Shown one piece after another: positions 27,301 through 40,326 of a stretch of 64,000 bases of DNA. Source of the stretch: Lytechinus pictus (Eukaryota > Echinodermata > Echinoidea > Temnopleuroida > Toxopneustidae). Position 1 is the first letter of the stretch. Each line of letters opens with the position of its first letter. Position numbers and translations under genes: made by a program. The stretch spans positions 33,693,965 through 33,757,964 of the forward strand of contig NC_087252.1 in assembly GCF_037042905.1 (NCBI RefSeq), given 5' to 3'. The notes under the pieces were generated by a model that made no database searches, was not told the origin of the DNA, and worked only from the letters and a program-made list of their open reading frames with translations.

Positions 27301-30300
27301 TGATCTGCCGCCCAGATGTTCATTTAATCATCTCGTCATGTCTACTTCATGTGGGAGAGATGATCAGATCTAAGATATTGTCATCTTATCCTTTTCTCTA
27401 AGAGTTGTAGACATGATGAGATCACAGATCAAGTCATCAGATCATCTCTCCCACAGGATGTAGACATGACGAGATCCAAGATCTTGCCATCTGATCATCT
27501 CTCCTACAGGATGTAGACAAGATGGGATCCAAGATCTTGTCACCTGATCATCTCTCCCACAGGATGTAGACAAGACGAGATCCGAGATTTCGTCATCTTA
27601 TCTTTTTTCCTTAAGAGATGTAGACATGACGAGATGATTATGTGAACATCTTAGGCTTCCATACTTAAGAATGGCTTGTCAGCCTATTTAACAATATGCT
27701 ACACAGTCCCATCTCCCAGAAATTTTGAGGAAGGCTAAAGTAATTCCTCAAACCTGGGAAAGATCCAAATGTGCCTAGAAGCTACAGACCAATCGCCTTT
27801 TTCTGATATCTCTATAAGCTATACTTGAGCATTTAGTCATCCTTTAAAAAAAATTGTCCCATTATAGAACAACATATCATATTCCTAACCAGGCTGGTTT
27901 TTAACTTTGGAAATAATATACAGGCTGGGTTCTCAACCAGACTCAGTTCACTGAGGACTTCCGACTTAATACGGTAACTAACTAACGGGTATAGAAAATT
28001 TTGTTGAATTAGCAGCTGCATCTGATACTGTGGTCTACTTGTACAACTATACAAATCATTGATGACATTCATCTGACTAAAGTCATCAAACTTCTACTAG
28101 AAAACAGACAACTCTTTTTGGAGCTCAACAGGAAGACCGGCAGGTAAATAATTCAAAAGAACTGATTCTCTCAGGGTAGTGTTCTTGCTTGTCTTTAAAC
28201 CCGAAGACCAAGGTTAGCTTGTTTCATCCCCACAATCCTCATGCTTTGAGGAAACTCAAAACAATCTATGTTTTTAATTCCATTCCAGCACTGCGACCAT
28301 GCAAGATATCTTGGTGTCAACCTTGATCAGTCACATTAAGAGTGAAGGGGGAAAGTGAGGATCCAAAATAAATTCTCCGGAACTGACAAACTCCTCCACC
28401 AATACTCTGCTACAGAGTATGCATGTGCTGTCTTGAACACGTCTACCTCTAGACAACACTTGTGGGATTATCACAAACTATCTAAAGCCAAAAAATGTGA
28501 AGAGTCTGTATGTCCTGTCAGGTATTGCCCATCTGATATACGCAGATCAGTAGCTATACCACAGAGCTCTAAGCGAAGATATAGCATCCATCAAATCTAT
28601 GATGCCAAACTAGTTGAAAAAGCTTAAAATCTAGGAAACATATTTTTAATTCTGTCCAACCTCTGACAGAGTCACCATTATGCAAGTTATGGGAAGAGAA
28701 GTGCAGTGCCAACCAGCGTCGTGGTAAGCTGCATCTTTCTTCTAAAGAGCAACTACACCAGGTTACAATCTAGATGGGAAAACTTGCAAGTCTCTCGGGA
28801 AGTATACATAGATGATAATTGCAAAAAAAATAATTGAGACATTTCAGATATAATTTCAAAACCTCCCAATGCTCTAACCTCAGTCAGGAATGTACTAGCC
28901 CAAAAAGACCTGGTGCCCCGTTTCATAAAGAGTTATAAATGTTGTAACTTTTCCATTATGACAACTACCATGGAAACCTTGATTTTGATTGGCTGCTGAA
29001 CCCTAATGCCATGGTAGTTGCCATAATGGCAAAGTTACTCTTTATGAAACGTGCCCCTAGAGTTACAAACTTACAACTATACAGATATAGTTTTGTTATT
29101 TTTAACTGATCATTAATTTTGAGAAAGTTTACAGATCTCAACATTTGACTGCTGACGAAAGTGAAAGATCAATTACATCAAAATATTATCATATCAACCA
29201 GTGATGCCGAGTACCAATATTTTACATTTTAAGGTCAAATTTCTTTAGAGATCCTCAAATTTTAAACATAATTTAATATAACATGATGCTAATAAAGAAC
29301 TCTGGATGCAAAACATCAATATTTTTAAGTCATTGGCCTTAAGGTCATTGTCCTCGAGAGGTCAGGAGAGATCAAATCTGAATTGCATTGGAATTTTTAA
29401 ATGAAGCCTATGGTAAGATATAACACTGGTGAAAGTTAAATGCTTTTATCATTATTTTTTTAAGTGCTATGATCAGACCAGTGTTTTTACTATTATTTGT
29501 AAAAATGAAAAATTCTCACGATGGCCTCCATTTCGGATTTATACAAACTAGACGTCTTTCCACTACATGGATTTTCTGGACTTTTAGTACATGTCATTTT
29601 ATAGACTTCATGGAAATGCATTGTGCTGAAATAAATTGTATTGCATTTTGCTAAGTATCAATATTGTAATATGTTTATTGACCTTTCCAGTGCTCCAGGG
29701 TCAAAGGTCAACTTTTGTAATACACAAAATTATTTCTAGAATATCAGGTTATCTTGAAAGTCAATATTTAATAATAATTTTGTTTGCATTATTATTATAT
29801 TTATCATGAGCTAATGATGCAAAACTTCTGATATTTTGAGGTCGTTGACCTTAAGGTCATTGACCTCTAGAGGTCAGCATAGGCCAAATCTGACTTGCAT
29901 CCTAATTTTAAGACAAAGCCTATGGTAAGATATAACACTGGTGAAAGGTAAATGCTTTAATCATATATTTTTATAAGTGATATGATCAGACAAGTATTTG
30001 TACTACTATAAGTAATCATTACTGAAAAATCTTGCGATGGCCGCCATTTTGGATTTATGCAAATAAGACCTCTTTCCAATACATGGATTTTAAAAACACA
30101 TTTAGTATGAAATTTAGGGGACTTAAAGGAAATGCATTGTAGTAAAAAAAAAATTGTGCAATTTGTTTGAGGTTGACCCCCTAAATCAGTATTTTTTTCC
30201 TGGACTATAAGCTAACAAATTTTTCACAAAGTTGGAATGAAATGTGGCTGTGCTAATTTTGATACACTTACAACATGATATAGCCAGGGGGCGTGACTTT

Positions 30301-33300
30301 AACACCCCCTGAGAGGACTAGGCGTCAATGTGCCAGCCCGTTTTATGTAGCTGATAAAGAAAAGCTTAATCAAAACTAAGTGGTTAAAAAGCGTAGATAA
30401 ATGCATACAATCTTTCACTACTGTACTGTATACATATTACTCTACGAAAATGCATACAAAACGCGACATTTGTGAAATTTGAATAGTCAACTTTGATACC
30501 TTATAAATTTGTTAAAAATAATGACCCCAATTAAAAATTGCATCCACATGATAATAGTATATCAATAAAGTTTTCTAGAACATTTCAAGGTAATTGCTTA
30601 AGTTTTCTCAGATTTATGTAAAATCATGTATTTCAAAAATTTTCAATTTTGGGGAAAAAATGACAAAAATGCAGTTTTCTACTAAAAAATCTCAGCCAAA
30701 TTATTTATTTATCCCCTATAAATAGTACCAAATTATAGAAAATTTATTTTTCTTTCATATGACACTAATTTTGTGGCAATTAAATGTTCATGTCAAAATC
30801 TATGCACGAAAATTCAAATTTTCTGAAAATTTGGCGGCCATTTTGGATTTATGCAAATTAGACGTCTTTCCACTACTGGGATTTTTCTGGACTTTTAGTA
30901 TGTCATTTTGGGGACTTCAGGGAAATGCATTGTGGTAAAAAAATTCTATTGCAATTTGTTTGCGGTTGACCCCCAAAATCAGTTATTTTTCCTGGATTAT
31001 AAGTGTATTGGTCTAGTTTATAAAACGTGGAAATAAGAGTAACCAAGTATCACTGAACATCTTGTGCGAGTTATAGTAGTTTTCAAAATCAGCACTGCTG
31101 CTATATTGAATCGCGTGATGCAGGTGAGACGGCCAGAGGCATTCCATTTGTTTATTTTTTTTTTTTTTAGTCTGCAAATGAAAAAAAAAAATTATTGGTT
31201 CTTCATCAAAGCTTTAGCCGGTCTTTATTTTTTTCAAACCGTGTTAGAAATTATCTCATGTTTTATATTATCTTTCGGTAATTGTTTGGACGTTGGCAGA
31301 GGAATGTATCCATTTAGGTGACCAAAAACTGTATGTATAAATGCTGATTTGAATCAATAGAGAAAAATCAGACAAGCACAATGCTAGAATTTCATCAAAA
31401 TAGGATGTAAAATAAGAAAGTTATGACATTTCATTTCAAAGTTTCGCTTATTTTTAGCTAAATAGTGAAATGAACGAGCCAGTTACATCCAAATGAGTCG
31501 ATGATGTCACTCACTCACTACATCTTTTGTTTTTTTATTGTTTGGATTATTCATCTTTATTTCACATGCCAATGACGAGAAAATAAAAATATTTCATATA
31601 ATAAAATACAAAGTGAGTGATGTCATCAGTTCCTCATTTGCATACCGACCGAGATGTGCATGTAACGGTTTTGTGAAATGAAGCGAATCTTTGAAATGAC
31701 ATAACTTTCTTATTTTACATCCGATTTTGATGAAATTTTCAGTGTTATGCATCTTGAATTTTTCTCTTTTTATTCATATCAAGTTTTTTGCTGGGGTGGA
31801 CTTGTCCTTTAATAGATATATTTGACATCTTAGAGCATACATGTCAAGGGATCATGAGCCATCAGTGTCAATGTTATGTCTTCATTCCTTGTTGATTTAA
31901 TGGTTGTTATTAAATTCATATTTGATTAATTTTCAGAATGAAATCTCCTGAAGAGGCCCATTGTTATCAAGGTAAGATGCACGCAAAACATCACTATTGG
32001 TGGCAAAGTGGTAGAGTGTCTGTCTCGTTAATAGGAGGCCCTGGGTTCGATCCAAGACTTACAATTTAAACCTCCTGCCTTGTCAGGCTCTCGATGTTTT
32101 GGAAAAGGGAAGGGTAAATTGTGCAGGGCCCATTGCGAGAACAGTTTGCAAGACTTGGTAGATAATAATTATTGTTATTATTGTTGTTGTTGTTGTTGTT
32201 GTTAGTGTTATCAATATCATTATTGTTATTATCATTAGTAATATTAGTAATAATAATTTCATATTACTATTAGTATATTCAAATTCATATCCTTTATAAG
32301 AGACAAAATAATATGTGTTTGTCTGTAGGTGCATGTGCGTGGGGGGTGTGTGTGTGGGGGGGGGGTGGGCATCCAAGGTATTTCTGTAACCAAACAGTGT
32401 TCGTTGAAGGTCATTGCCCTGTGTCAATCAGTGAAGGCTCATTATGCCAGTTTTTATTCACTCTTCTTCAACAAATACACAGAGAGCGTGAATAAAGAAC
32501 GTCACAAGGAATCTGAAGTCTCTGCGGACGAAACTTCAGAGGATGTCACTATGTCCCAGGATGAGAAGAGGGAGCAGAATAAGCAAAATAAAACTCAAAC
32601 CCAAGCTGCAGAAAGCGATGAGGGTCATACTGATGAAGAATATGACTTGATTCAAATTGAGAAGCATGGCATTACTGTCAGAATTTCCAAATATGAAATC
32701 TACAGTGCAAAGGACATCACTGTGGAAGTGATTGAAGAGGTCCCACCTGAGATAAAGCTGAAGGAGACAGAAGCCATCATTTCGGTTGGATTGAAGATGT
32801 CGCCTTCGGACGCAGTGTTTGACAGTCCTGTAAGAGTAACAATGCCCCACTGCGGTGGATTTACAAAGCCTACTGATGCAGAGGTTTACATCTATTATCG
32901 CAAGAACGGTACTCATTTTCTATTTCCTTTTTGATCGTTTTCCTTTCACTCAGTTTTCCCCCACTCACATTTCTGAAGAACGGAGTAATACTATTGCAGA
33001 AGATTTATTGATTTTTATTTTAAGATTACAATATAGTTCATTATGATGACCCAAACAACTAGACACCGTTTGAAAGATATGAATGAGTAGAATACAACGA
33101 CATAAGTTTCTTCAATTTTTACTGCTACTTATTGGGTTGTAGCGGCCACACAGAAGCGCTGATAGTGAAGGTTTTGTTAGCGCAAACAAGTCACTAACAA
33201 ATCAGCCACTAACACCATGAGCAGAATGAACGCACATAAAGCGCTTATGTCTGTTACAATAAACGCATGTAAGTACAACTTCATTCCACATAAGATGACG

Positions 33301-33935
33301 TCATAGAATCTAGGGGGTAATTAGAACAAAACGGACCGTTTCCAAGGCTCGCTAATTTGATAACCATATAGTAAACAGTCAGAAGATGGAGGGTGAATAT
33401 AAATGAAACGTTCATTTTCGTATTCTGTAGATTAATAACTGTTCACTTCTGTTTCATTTTTCACTCTAATTTCCCGCTTTCGATAAGGTGTTGGGAAAAG
33501 GCCATTGATATAAAATCAGTACATTTTGATCCTTTTTTAACGATACAAATATTTAGTACAGAATGATCTCCTTTGCTTCGTGGGCTTGCAGAAAGAGGAA
33601 TGACACATTTCTATTTTCTATTTTAATGATATTACAGATTCTACAAAGTTTACAGCGATTTTATCCACCAGCACGAGTATCCCAAAATGTGTTGTGAGAG
33701 ATCGCGATCTAGATATCTACCTGGAACACTTCTCAGAATTCTGGATTACTGCTACAATAAGCATGATGTTTATTGGGAAACGTGTTATTTGTACACCAAT
33801 CGTTCCTGTACTAGCACCTAGAAATCCCATGCCCATTTTGTGGGTCAATGTCAGGGATCAAAACGTTGCAGAAAGACAGGTTAGTCTTATTGGAATGCTT
33901 CCATCACATTTCTTTAAATATTCTCTGAACAGATA

Positions 33936-33987
<52 letters not shown>

Positions 33988-34124
33988 AAAAAAAATATAT
34001 ATATATAAACTTTGTTGGAATTATGTTTGTTGCAATGTATTACCTCTTTGCCTCTTTCATCTCATCTGTGTCCAACACGAGGAATGAAATATCGTCATAT
34101 ATATGAGCATATATCTATATATAC

Positions 34125-34186
<62 letters not shown>

Positions 34187-37100
34187 AAGGTAAATTGGGG
34201 TGGTGAAATACTTTTGACGCTGCACTCTGTCCAATAGGACTGAGAGTATCTGAATTTAAGCTTACAGGGTGTTAAACATGTTTTTAAAGATGTATATGTA
34301 ATTTTTCATAGAAAAAATGGGGAAAAATGTGTTCTTAAAAACATCCTTTCACACCATGTGCTCTTTAATTAGGCACACGCACGTATAGACACACGAAATC
34401 ACGGGCCCACACGCCCAGGTGTATGTGGGTTACTAGTTACCGGTGTTAAAGCTAACTCGCAACGGCAGCAAATAAAAGACAAGTCCACCCCAACAAAAAA
34501 ATAGATTTGAATTAAAAAAAAGAAAAATCCAAAAAGCATAACACTGAACATTTCATCAAAATCGGATGTAAAATAAGAAAGCTATGACATTTCAAAGTTT
34601 CGCTAAATTTCACAAAACTGTAATATGCACATCCTGGTGGGTATGCAAATAAGGAGACTGATGACGTCATCCACTCACTATTCCTTTTGTAATTTATCAT
34701 ATGGAATATGAAGTATTCTCATTTTCTCCTTATTGACAGGTGAAACAACGATTAATTCCTCCAGTTGGGCCTTATTGTCATATTTGTAAAACAATGAAAT
34801 ATTGTATGATTCAAGCAATATAAAGAAAGGAAATAGTGAGCGAGGGACATCATCAGCTTTCTCATTTGCATGTCTCTGAGTTGTGGATATCACAATTTTG
34901 TGAAAAATAAGCGAAAATTTAAAATGTCATAACTTTCCTATTTTACATCCGATTTTGATGAAATCTTTAGCATTTTGCTAGTTTGATTTTCTCTATTTAT
35001 TCAAATCAACATTTCGCGAAGTGCGCTCCCTAGGGGGTGTGTGCAGGAGGGGGAGTTTCCCCCTCCCTTGCTAAGTGCGAAACTTTCGGTGTTTCATAAA
35101 TTAAAATGAAAAGTAGCCGTCTCTCTTGTCTCTATATCAGCTCCAATTCAGTTGACTATATTGTGATTTTGAACCTTGTTTTCAAAAGTGATTGTGAATG
35201 CACAAAAAGGGATAAAATGGAGAAAATTAAAATAACAAGTTACCGCGTTTTACTTTTTTTTGCAAAGAAAAGGGTCCTGAGAAAAGGGTATTTTCTTAGT
35301 TATATTGAATGCTTCCCTTGGAAAGATCAGATTTGATTACAAACTATTAAGCGACAGTGCATATTTTTAACTCACAAAACAGAGGAGAAGAAACTTGTAT
35401 GCCGGGAGGAAAATATTCCTCCCCGCGCAGAGCAATGAAACTGAATTTTTTAAGGGCGGACGATTCATCAAATGCAGATATCACTAATACCACATCGGCT
35501 CTAATTCAATTGATTTTCTAAGATTATTGAACTTCATTACAAAGAAAATAGTTCGCAAAAAGTTGAAACTTCTGTGATTTATTGAAATTATATAAAAAAA
35601 AGGATGATGTACAATTTATTTGACTTATACTGAAGCGCTTCATTTTGAATGATAAAGAAACTTAAGTGTCATTCAAAATTTCAAACTGATGGCGCAAAAC
35701 AGGACAGAAGATGAATGTGCAGGGAAATAACATGAAGTTTAATAGAATGTGATAAAATATATTGTACTTTTTTATTCAATACGACATGAATTTAAACCTG
35801 CCCTCTTTATAAATTAGGAAACTGTTAGCTGAAAAGCGGGAAAAGTTGCCTAAATGAAGGGGACTATGAGGCGCCGAATGTACCAATATTATATAGAACA
35901 ATTATTTGTTATATAATCATTATTTATTAAATAATAACTATTATTTATATATAATTTACATTTTATTTGTAAATAACTACTATTATATAAAATATCATTT
36001 CTAATTATTTATATATAATTCCAAGTAATACTTCATTATTTGTAAATAATAATAGTTCGACATTCCATTATTTATAATAAGATTATTCGAATAAGCGAAG
36101 AAGATAGTTTGCGAGAGAAGACAGGTCTTCTCAAAAAACCAATTATTGGCAAGCCATACACGGCCCGCGAAAACAAAGCGCGCCCCTGCGATTCCGCGGG
36201 AATTCTCCAAGGACACGCCCCCAGCAACATGCCTGTGATTGGCTGGGCATGTCATGGATGGCGCCGTTACACAGCGCCCTTGGTGACAGCCAGGCAACGG
36301 CAACGGGGGCACAGCCTCTACGCTAAAAAGAACCAATGAAATGCATTGAAAGAATTCAGGGACGTGCGCAATACGCGACAGATTTGGAAGCACATGTTCA
36401 TTCTCAACTAAGCTCTGGGGGATGCAAGACGTTAATCGATGTGGAATGGATATTATTTGTTTCGATTCACACTGGTGACCAAAAACGAAAAAAAAAAAAA
36501 AAAGAAAAAAAAAAAATCCCGGTTCTTAGCTTGAAGGAAGGCATTCCTACATAAACATTACACATGAGAAAATCATGCAAAATTTCCTAATGCATGAACT
36601 GTTACCAGGGATGATGAAATTCAATGGTCTTATTTAACGGTTATGGAGGCCACAGTTTGTTCACTTGAAAAGAAATACACATTTATCAAATAGTTGTGGA
36701 GATTGATTTTGTATGGCATTTCATCAAACAGTTGAGTTGTACAATAATGATAGAATTACTAGCATGGTTTGGCTATACATTAATTTGATATATTCTTTGG
36801 CCTCAAATTATTTCATGTTAGAGTCACTTCGATGACCCCCTAATTGACATTAAGTTGAAATTAGTTGAAAGAAGGGTACTCCTTTTTAAGGTGTGCCAAG
36901 ACATTTGTTGATTTGTTGTTTCACATTTCCGCAAAAGTGGATCCGAAGGTTTTCCAGAGTTTCTTCTCACCGAGTTTTATCTCTGGTTTTTTACCCTGGA
37001 CCTACTTGACGTGGAATTGGTTTCAGCTCTCGTTGCATGAGTTATGTTTAGTGCAACGAGGGCTTAAACTTGCGAACAACATTCACTCGCAGGGGGAATG

Positions 37101-37893
37101 AAATAAGCAAGGATGCGATGTTGTCAAGCTTGTTAATGGTTTAGAGTGAGAATGGTTGGCCAATGTCCAATTGATGTAGAGATATTTATAACAACTTGGA
37201 GGTGTAGACGAAGAGTATGGTATATGATGCGTCCATTCGTTGATCGCATGAGATTGCTTTGTATGGAATAATTTTGTGATTGTTGACTATCCATTCCGAT
37301 GGCTGGCATGGTTTATTGATCATTAACTTAGTTGTTGTGTCCTTGATTATTGAATTGGCTGGGTTGTCGAGCGTGAAAACTCACTTTTGAACTTATGGCT
37401 TGGTTGGGCTTGGTTACAGAATTACCGACTGATTATTATCGGTAGCTTTGACATCAGCTTTCCAGGGTAGGCAATGGTTTGATAATTTAAAGTCGACGGC
37501 ACCGATGCACGGCCCTCTATTCTACCATTTAGGGTCGCCGCCGAGGAGGCAGAATATGGGACCAAATCCTACCTTAGTCATGATATCGGGGGTGCTTTGG
37601 AAGAGTGGCCCTTATTTTATCGAGTATTATTATACGATAAAATGCACAAAATAGAATTATCATACTAGTATAATGGCGACATTATTGAAGTACGAGTATA
37701 ATTACATGACAAAAGAAGATGACGCTCATAGTATATATTTTGGTCCTAGTGCAGAGGACAAGGGAGAGAGAGCATAATTTATGGGTTTCCGAAACCATGA
37801 GTTGCAACCAGGAAACCAGACGCGATGGTTTGGGAGGGATGGCCTTGACATGAAGGGACTCCCAAAATCCAATAGTGTTTGCCAAGTGTCACG

Positions 37894-37948
<55 letters not shown>

Positions 37949-40271
37949 ATTTGGGGCTTTCGCTTTTTTGTGGGTATTTTTTCTTATATCGGTCAAATTT
38001 CAACACCAGGGGGAGGCACTGTATACTAATTATGTCAAGAAAATCGGGACAGGGGAACCCAACTTTCCAAAGTCTCCTGGTTTGGAAGTCCGGCTGGATG
38101 TCTTCCGGCAGGTTCCCCTTCCAAGAATTCACGTTCTGGTCTTGAAGCCTCTCCCCCAATTTTATTTCACACATGAGATAATCTTGTATTGAATAGATGA
38201 TAAATGTAAAGAGGGGAATCCGCACCCCAGGAAATACCTGTCCTGGGATCCCGTTGGATCTCTTCCTTCTGGGAGGTCACGTGACCCGGTTTCCCCCTTA
38301 AAATCTGGTTGATTGTGGCTTGATGAATATTGTTTAGAAACTGTGTACTTGTTAAAATATTGTAAATGTCGTTTTAATGATTCTGGTAAAATCCCCCAGA
38401 GGCAATAAAGTTGAGAAACGGCAATTTCATGTTCGATCTGTATTTATTCTCGCAATAAGATTATTCGAATAAGCGAAGAAGATAGTTTGCGAGAGAAGAC
38501 AGGTCTTCTCAAAAAACCAATTATTGGCAAGCCATACACGGCCCGCGAAAACAAAGCGCGCCCCTGCGATTCCGCGGGAATTCTCCAAGGACACGCCCCC
38601 AGCAACATGCCTGTGATTGGCTGGGCATGTCATGGATGGCGCCGTTACACAGCGCCCTTGGTGACAGCCAGGCAACGGCAACGGGGGCACAGCCTCTACG
38701 CTAAAAAGAACCAATGAAATGCATTGAAAGAATTCAGGGACGTGCGCAATACGCGACAGATTTGGAAGCACATGTTCATTCTCAACTAAGCTCTGGGGGA
38801 TGCAAGACGTTAATCGATGTGGAATGGATATTATTTGTTTCGATTCACACTGGTGACCAAAAACGAAAAAAAAAAAAAAAAGAAAAAAAAAAAATCCCGG
38901 TTCTTAGCTTGAAGGAAGGCATTCCTACATAAACATTACACATGAGAAAATCATGCAAAATTTCCTAATGCATGAACTGTTACCAGGGATGATGAAATTC
39001 AATGGTCTTATTTAACGGTTATGGAGGCCACAGTTTGTTCACTTGAAAAGAAATACACATTTATCAAATAGTTGTGGAGATTGATTTTGTATGGCATTTC
39101 ATCAAACAGTTGAGTTGTACAATAATGATAGAATTACTAGCATGGTTTGGCTATACATTAATTTGATATATTCTTTGGCCTCAAATTATTTCATGTTAGA
39201 GTCACTTCGATGACCCCCTAATTGACATTAAGTTGAAATTAGTTGAAAGAAGGGTACTCCTTTTTAAGGTGTGCCAAGACATTTGTTGATTTGTTGTTTC
39301 ACATTTCCGCAAAAGTGGATCCGAAGGTTTTCCAGAGTTTCTTCTCACCGAGTTTTATCTCTGGTTTTTTACCCTGGACCTACTTGACGTGGAATTGGTT
39401 TCAGCTCTCGTTGCATGAGTTATGTTTAGTGCAACGAGGGCTTAAACTTGCGAACAACATTCACTCGCAGGGGGAATGAAATAAGCAAGGATGCGATGTT
39501 GTCAAGCTTGTTAATGGTTTAGAGTGAGAATGGTTGGCCAATGTCCAATTGATGTAGAGATATTTATAACAACTTGGAGGTGTAGACGAAGAGTATGGTA
39601 TATGATGCGTCCATTCGTTGATCGCATGAGATTGCTTTGTATGGAATAATTTTGTGATTGTTGACTATCCATTCCGATGGCTGGCATGGTTTATTGATCA
39701 TTAACTTAGTTGTTGTGTCCTTGATTATTGAATTGGCTGGGTTGTCGAGCGTGAAAACTCACTTTTGAACTTATGGCTTGGTTGGGCTTGGTTACAGAAT
39801 TACCGACTGATTATTATCGGTAGCTTTGACATCAGCTTTCCAGGGTAGGCAATGGTTTGATAATTTAAAGTCGACGGCACCGATGCACGGCCCTCTATTC
39901 TACCATTTAGGGTCGCCGCCGAGGAGGCAGAATATGGGACCAAATCCTACCTTAGTCATGATATCGGGGGTGCTTTGGAAGAGTGGCCCTTATTTTATCG
40001 AGTATTATTATACGATAAAATGCACAAAATAGAATTATCATACTAGTATAATGGCGACATTATTGAAGTACGAGTATAATTACATGACAAAAGAAGATGA
40101 CGCTCATAGTATATATTTTGGTCCTAGTGCAGAGGACAAGGGAGAGAGAGCATAATTTATGGGTTTCCGAAACCATGAGTTGCAACCAGGAAACCAGACG
40201 CGATGGTTTGGGAGGGATGGCCTTGACATGAAGGGACTCCCAAAATCCAATAGTGTTTGCCAAGTGTCACG

Positions 40272-40326
<55 letters not shown>

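Larger units (their letters stand above)
24996..30997. mobile_element. FB2: 6.0-kb foldback element built from ~540-bp units
   Basis: It is flanked by TATAA (24991-24995 and 30998-31002); the empty site is visible at about 50750. The ends tagtccaggaaaaataa and ttatttttcctggat are inverted. The left arm holds about four head-to-tail units of 530-555 bp, marked by aaaagtccagaaaaatcca near 25087, 25638, 26176 and 26729. The right arm has about three units in reverse orientation, near 29568, 30080 and 30880. The centre (27040-29130) holds a minisatellite and a degraded LINE. No transposase was seen. Confidence 0.7.
24199..31130. mobile_element. Family T element, cassette 2/3 junction, split by foldback element FB2
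   Basis: It has the same ends as at 17193. Before the insertion it carries about four of the 180-bp units (24270-24985), with perfect direct repeats at 24766-24778 and 24919-24931. A 6.0-kb element interrupts it at ...tctctataa. Confidence 0.65.

Noticed and set aside
36001-36393. A conserved 110-135 codon gene repeated three times on the minus strand
   Set aside because: It recurs only because the DNA unit is repeated. It overlaps an equally long frame on the other strand and has no recognisable domain.
37781-38192. Lys-rich open frames in three registers
   Set aside because: They are reading frames through a 51-nt A tract within a noncoding repeat unit.
36076-38453. Unit 1 as a long terminal repeat of a retrovirus-like element
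   Set aside because: AATAAA near the end and CCAAT-like motifs are suggestive, but there are no TG...CA ends, no internal gag-pol, no primer-binding site and the units abut directly.
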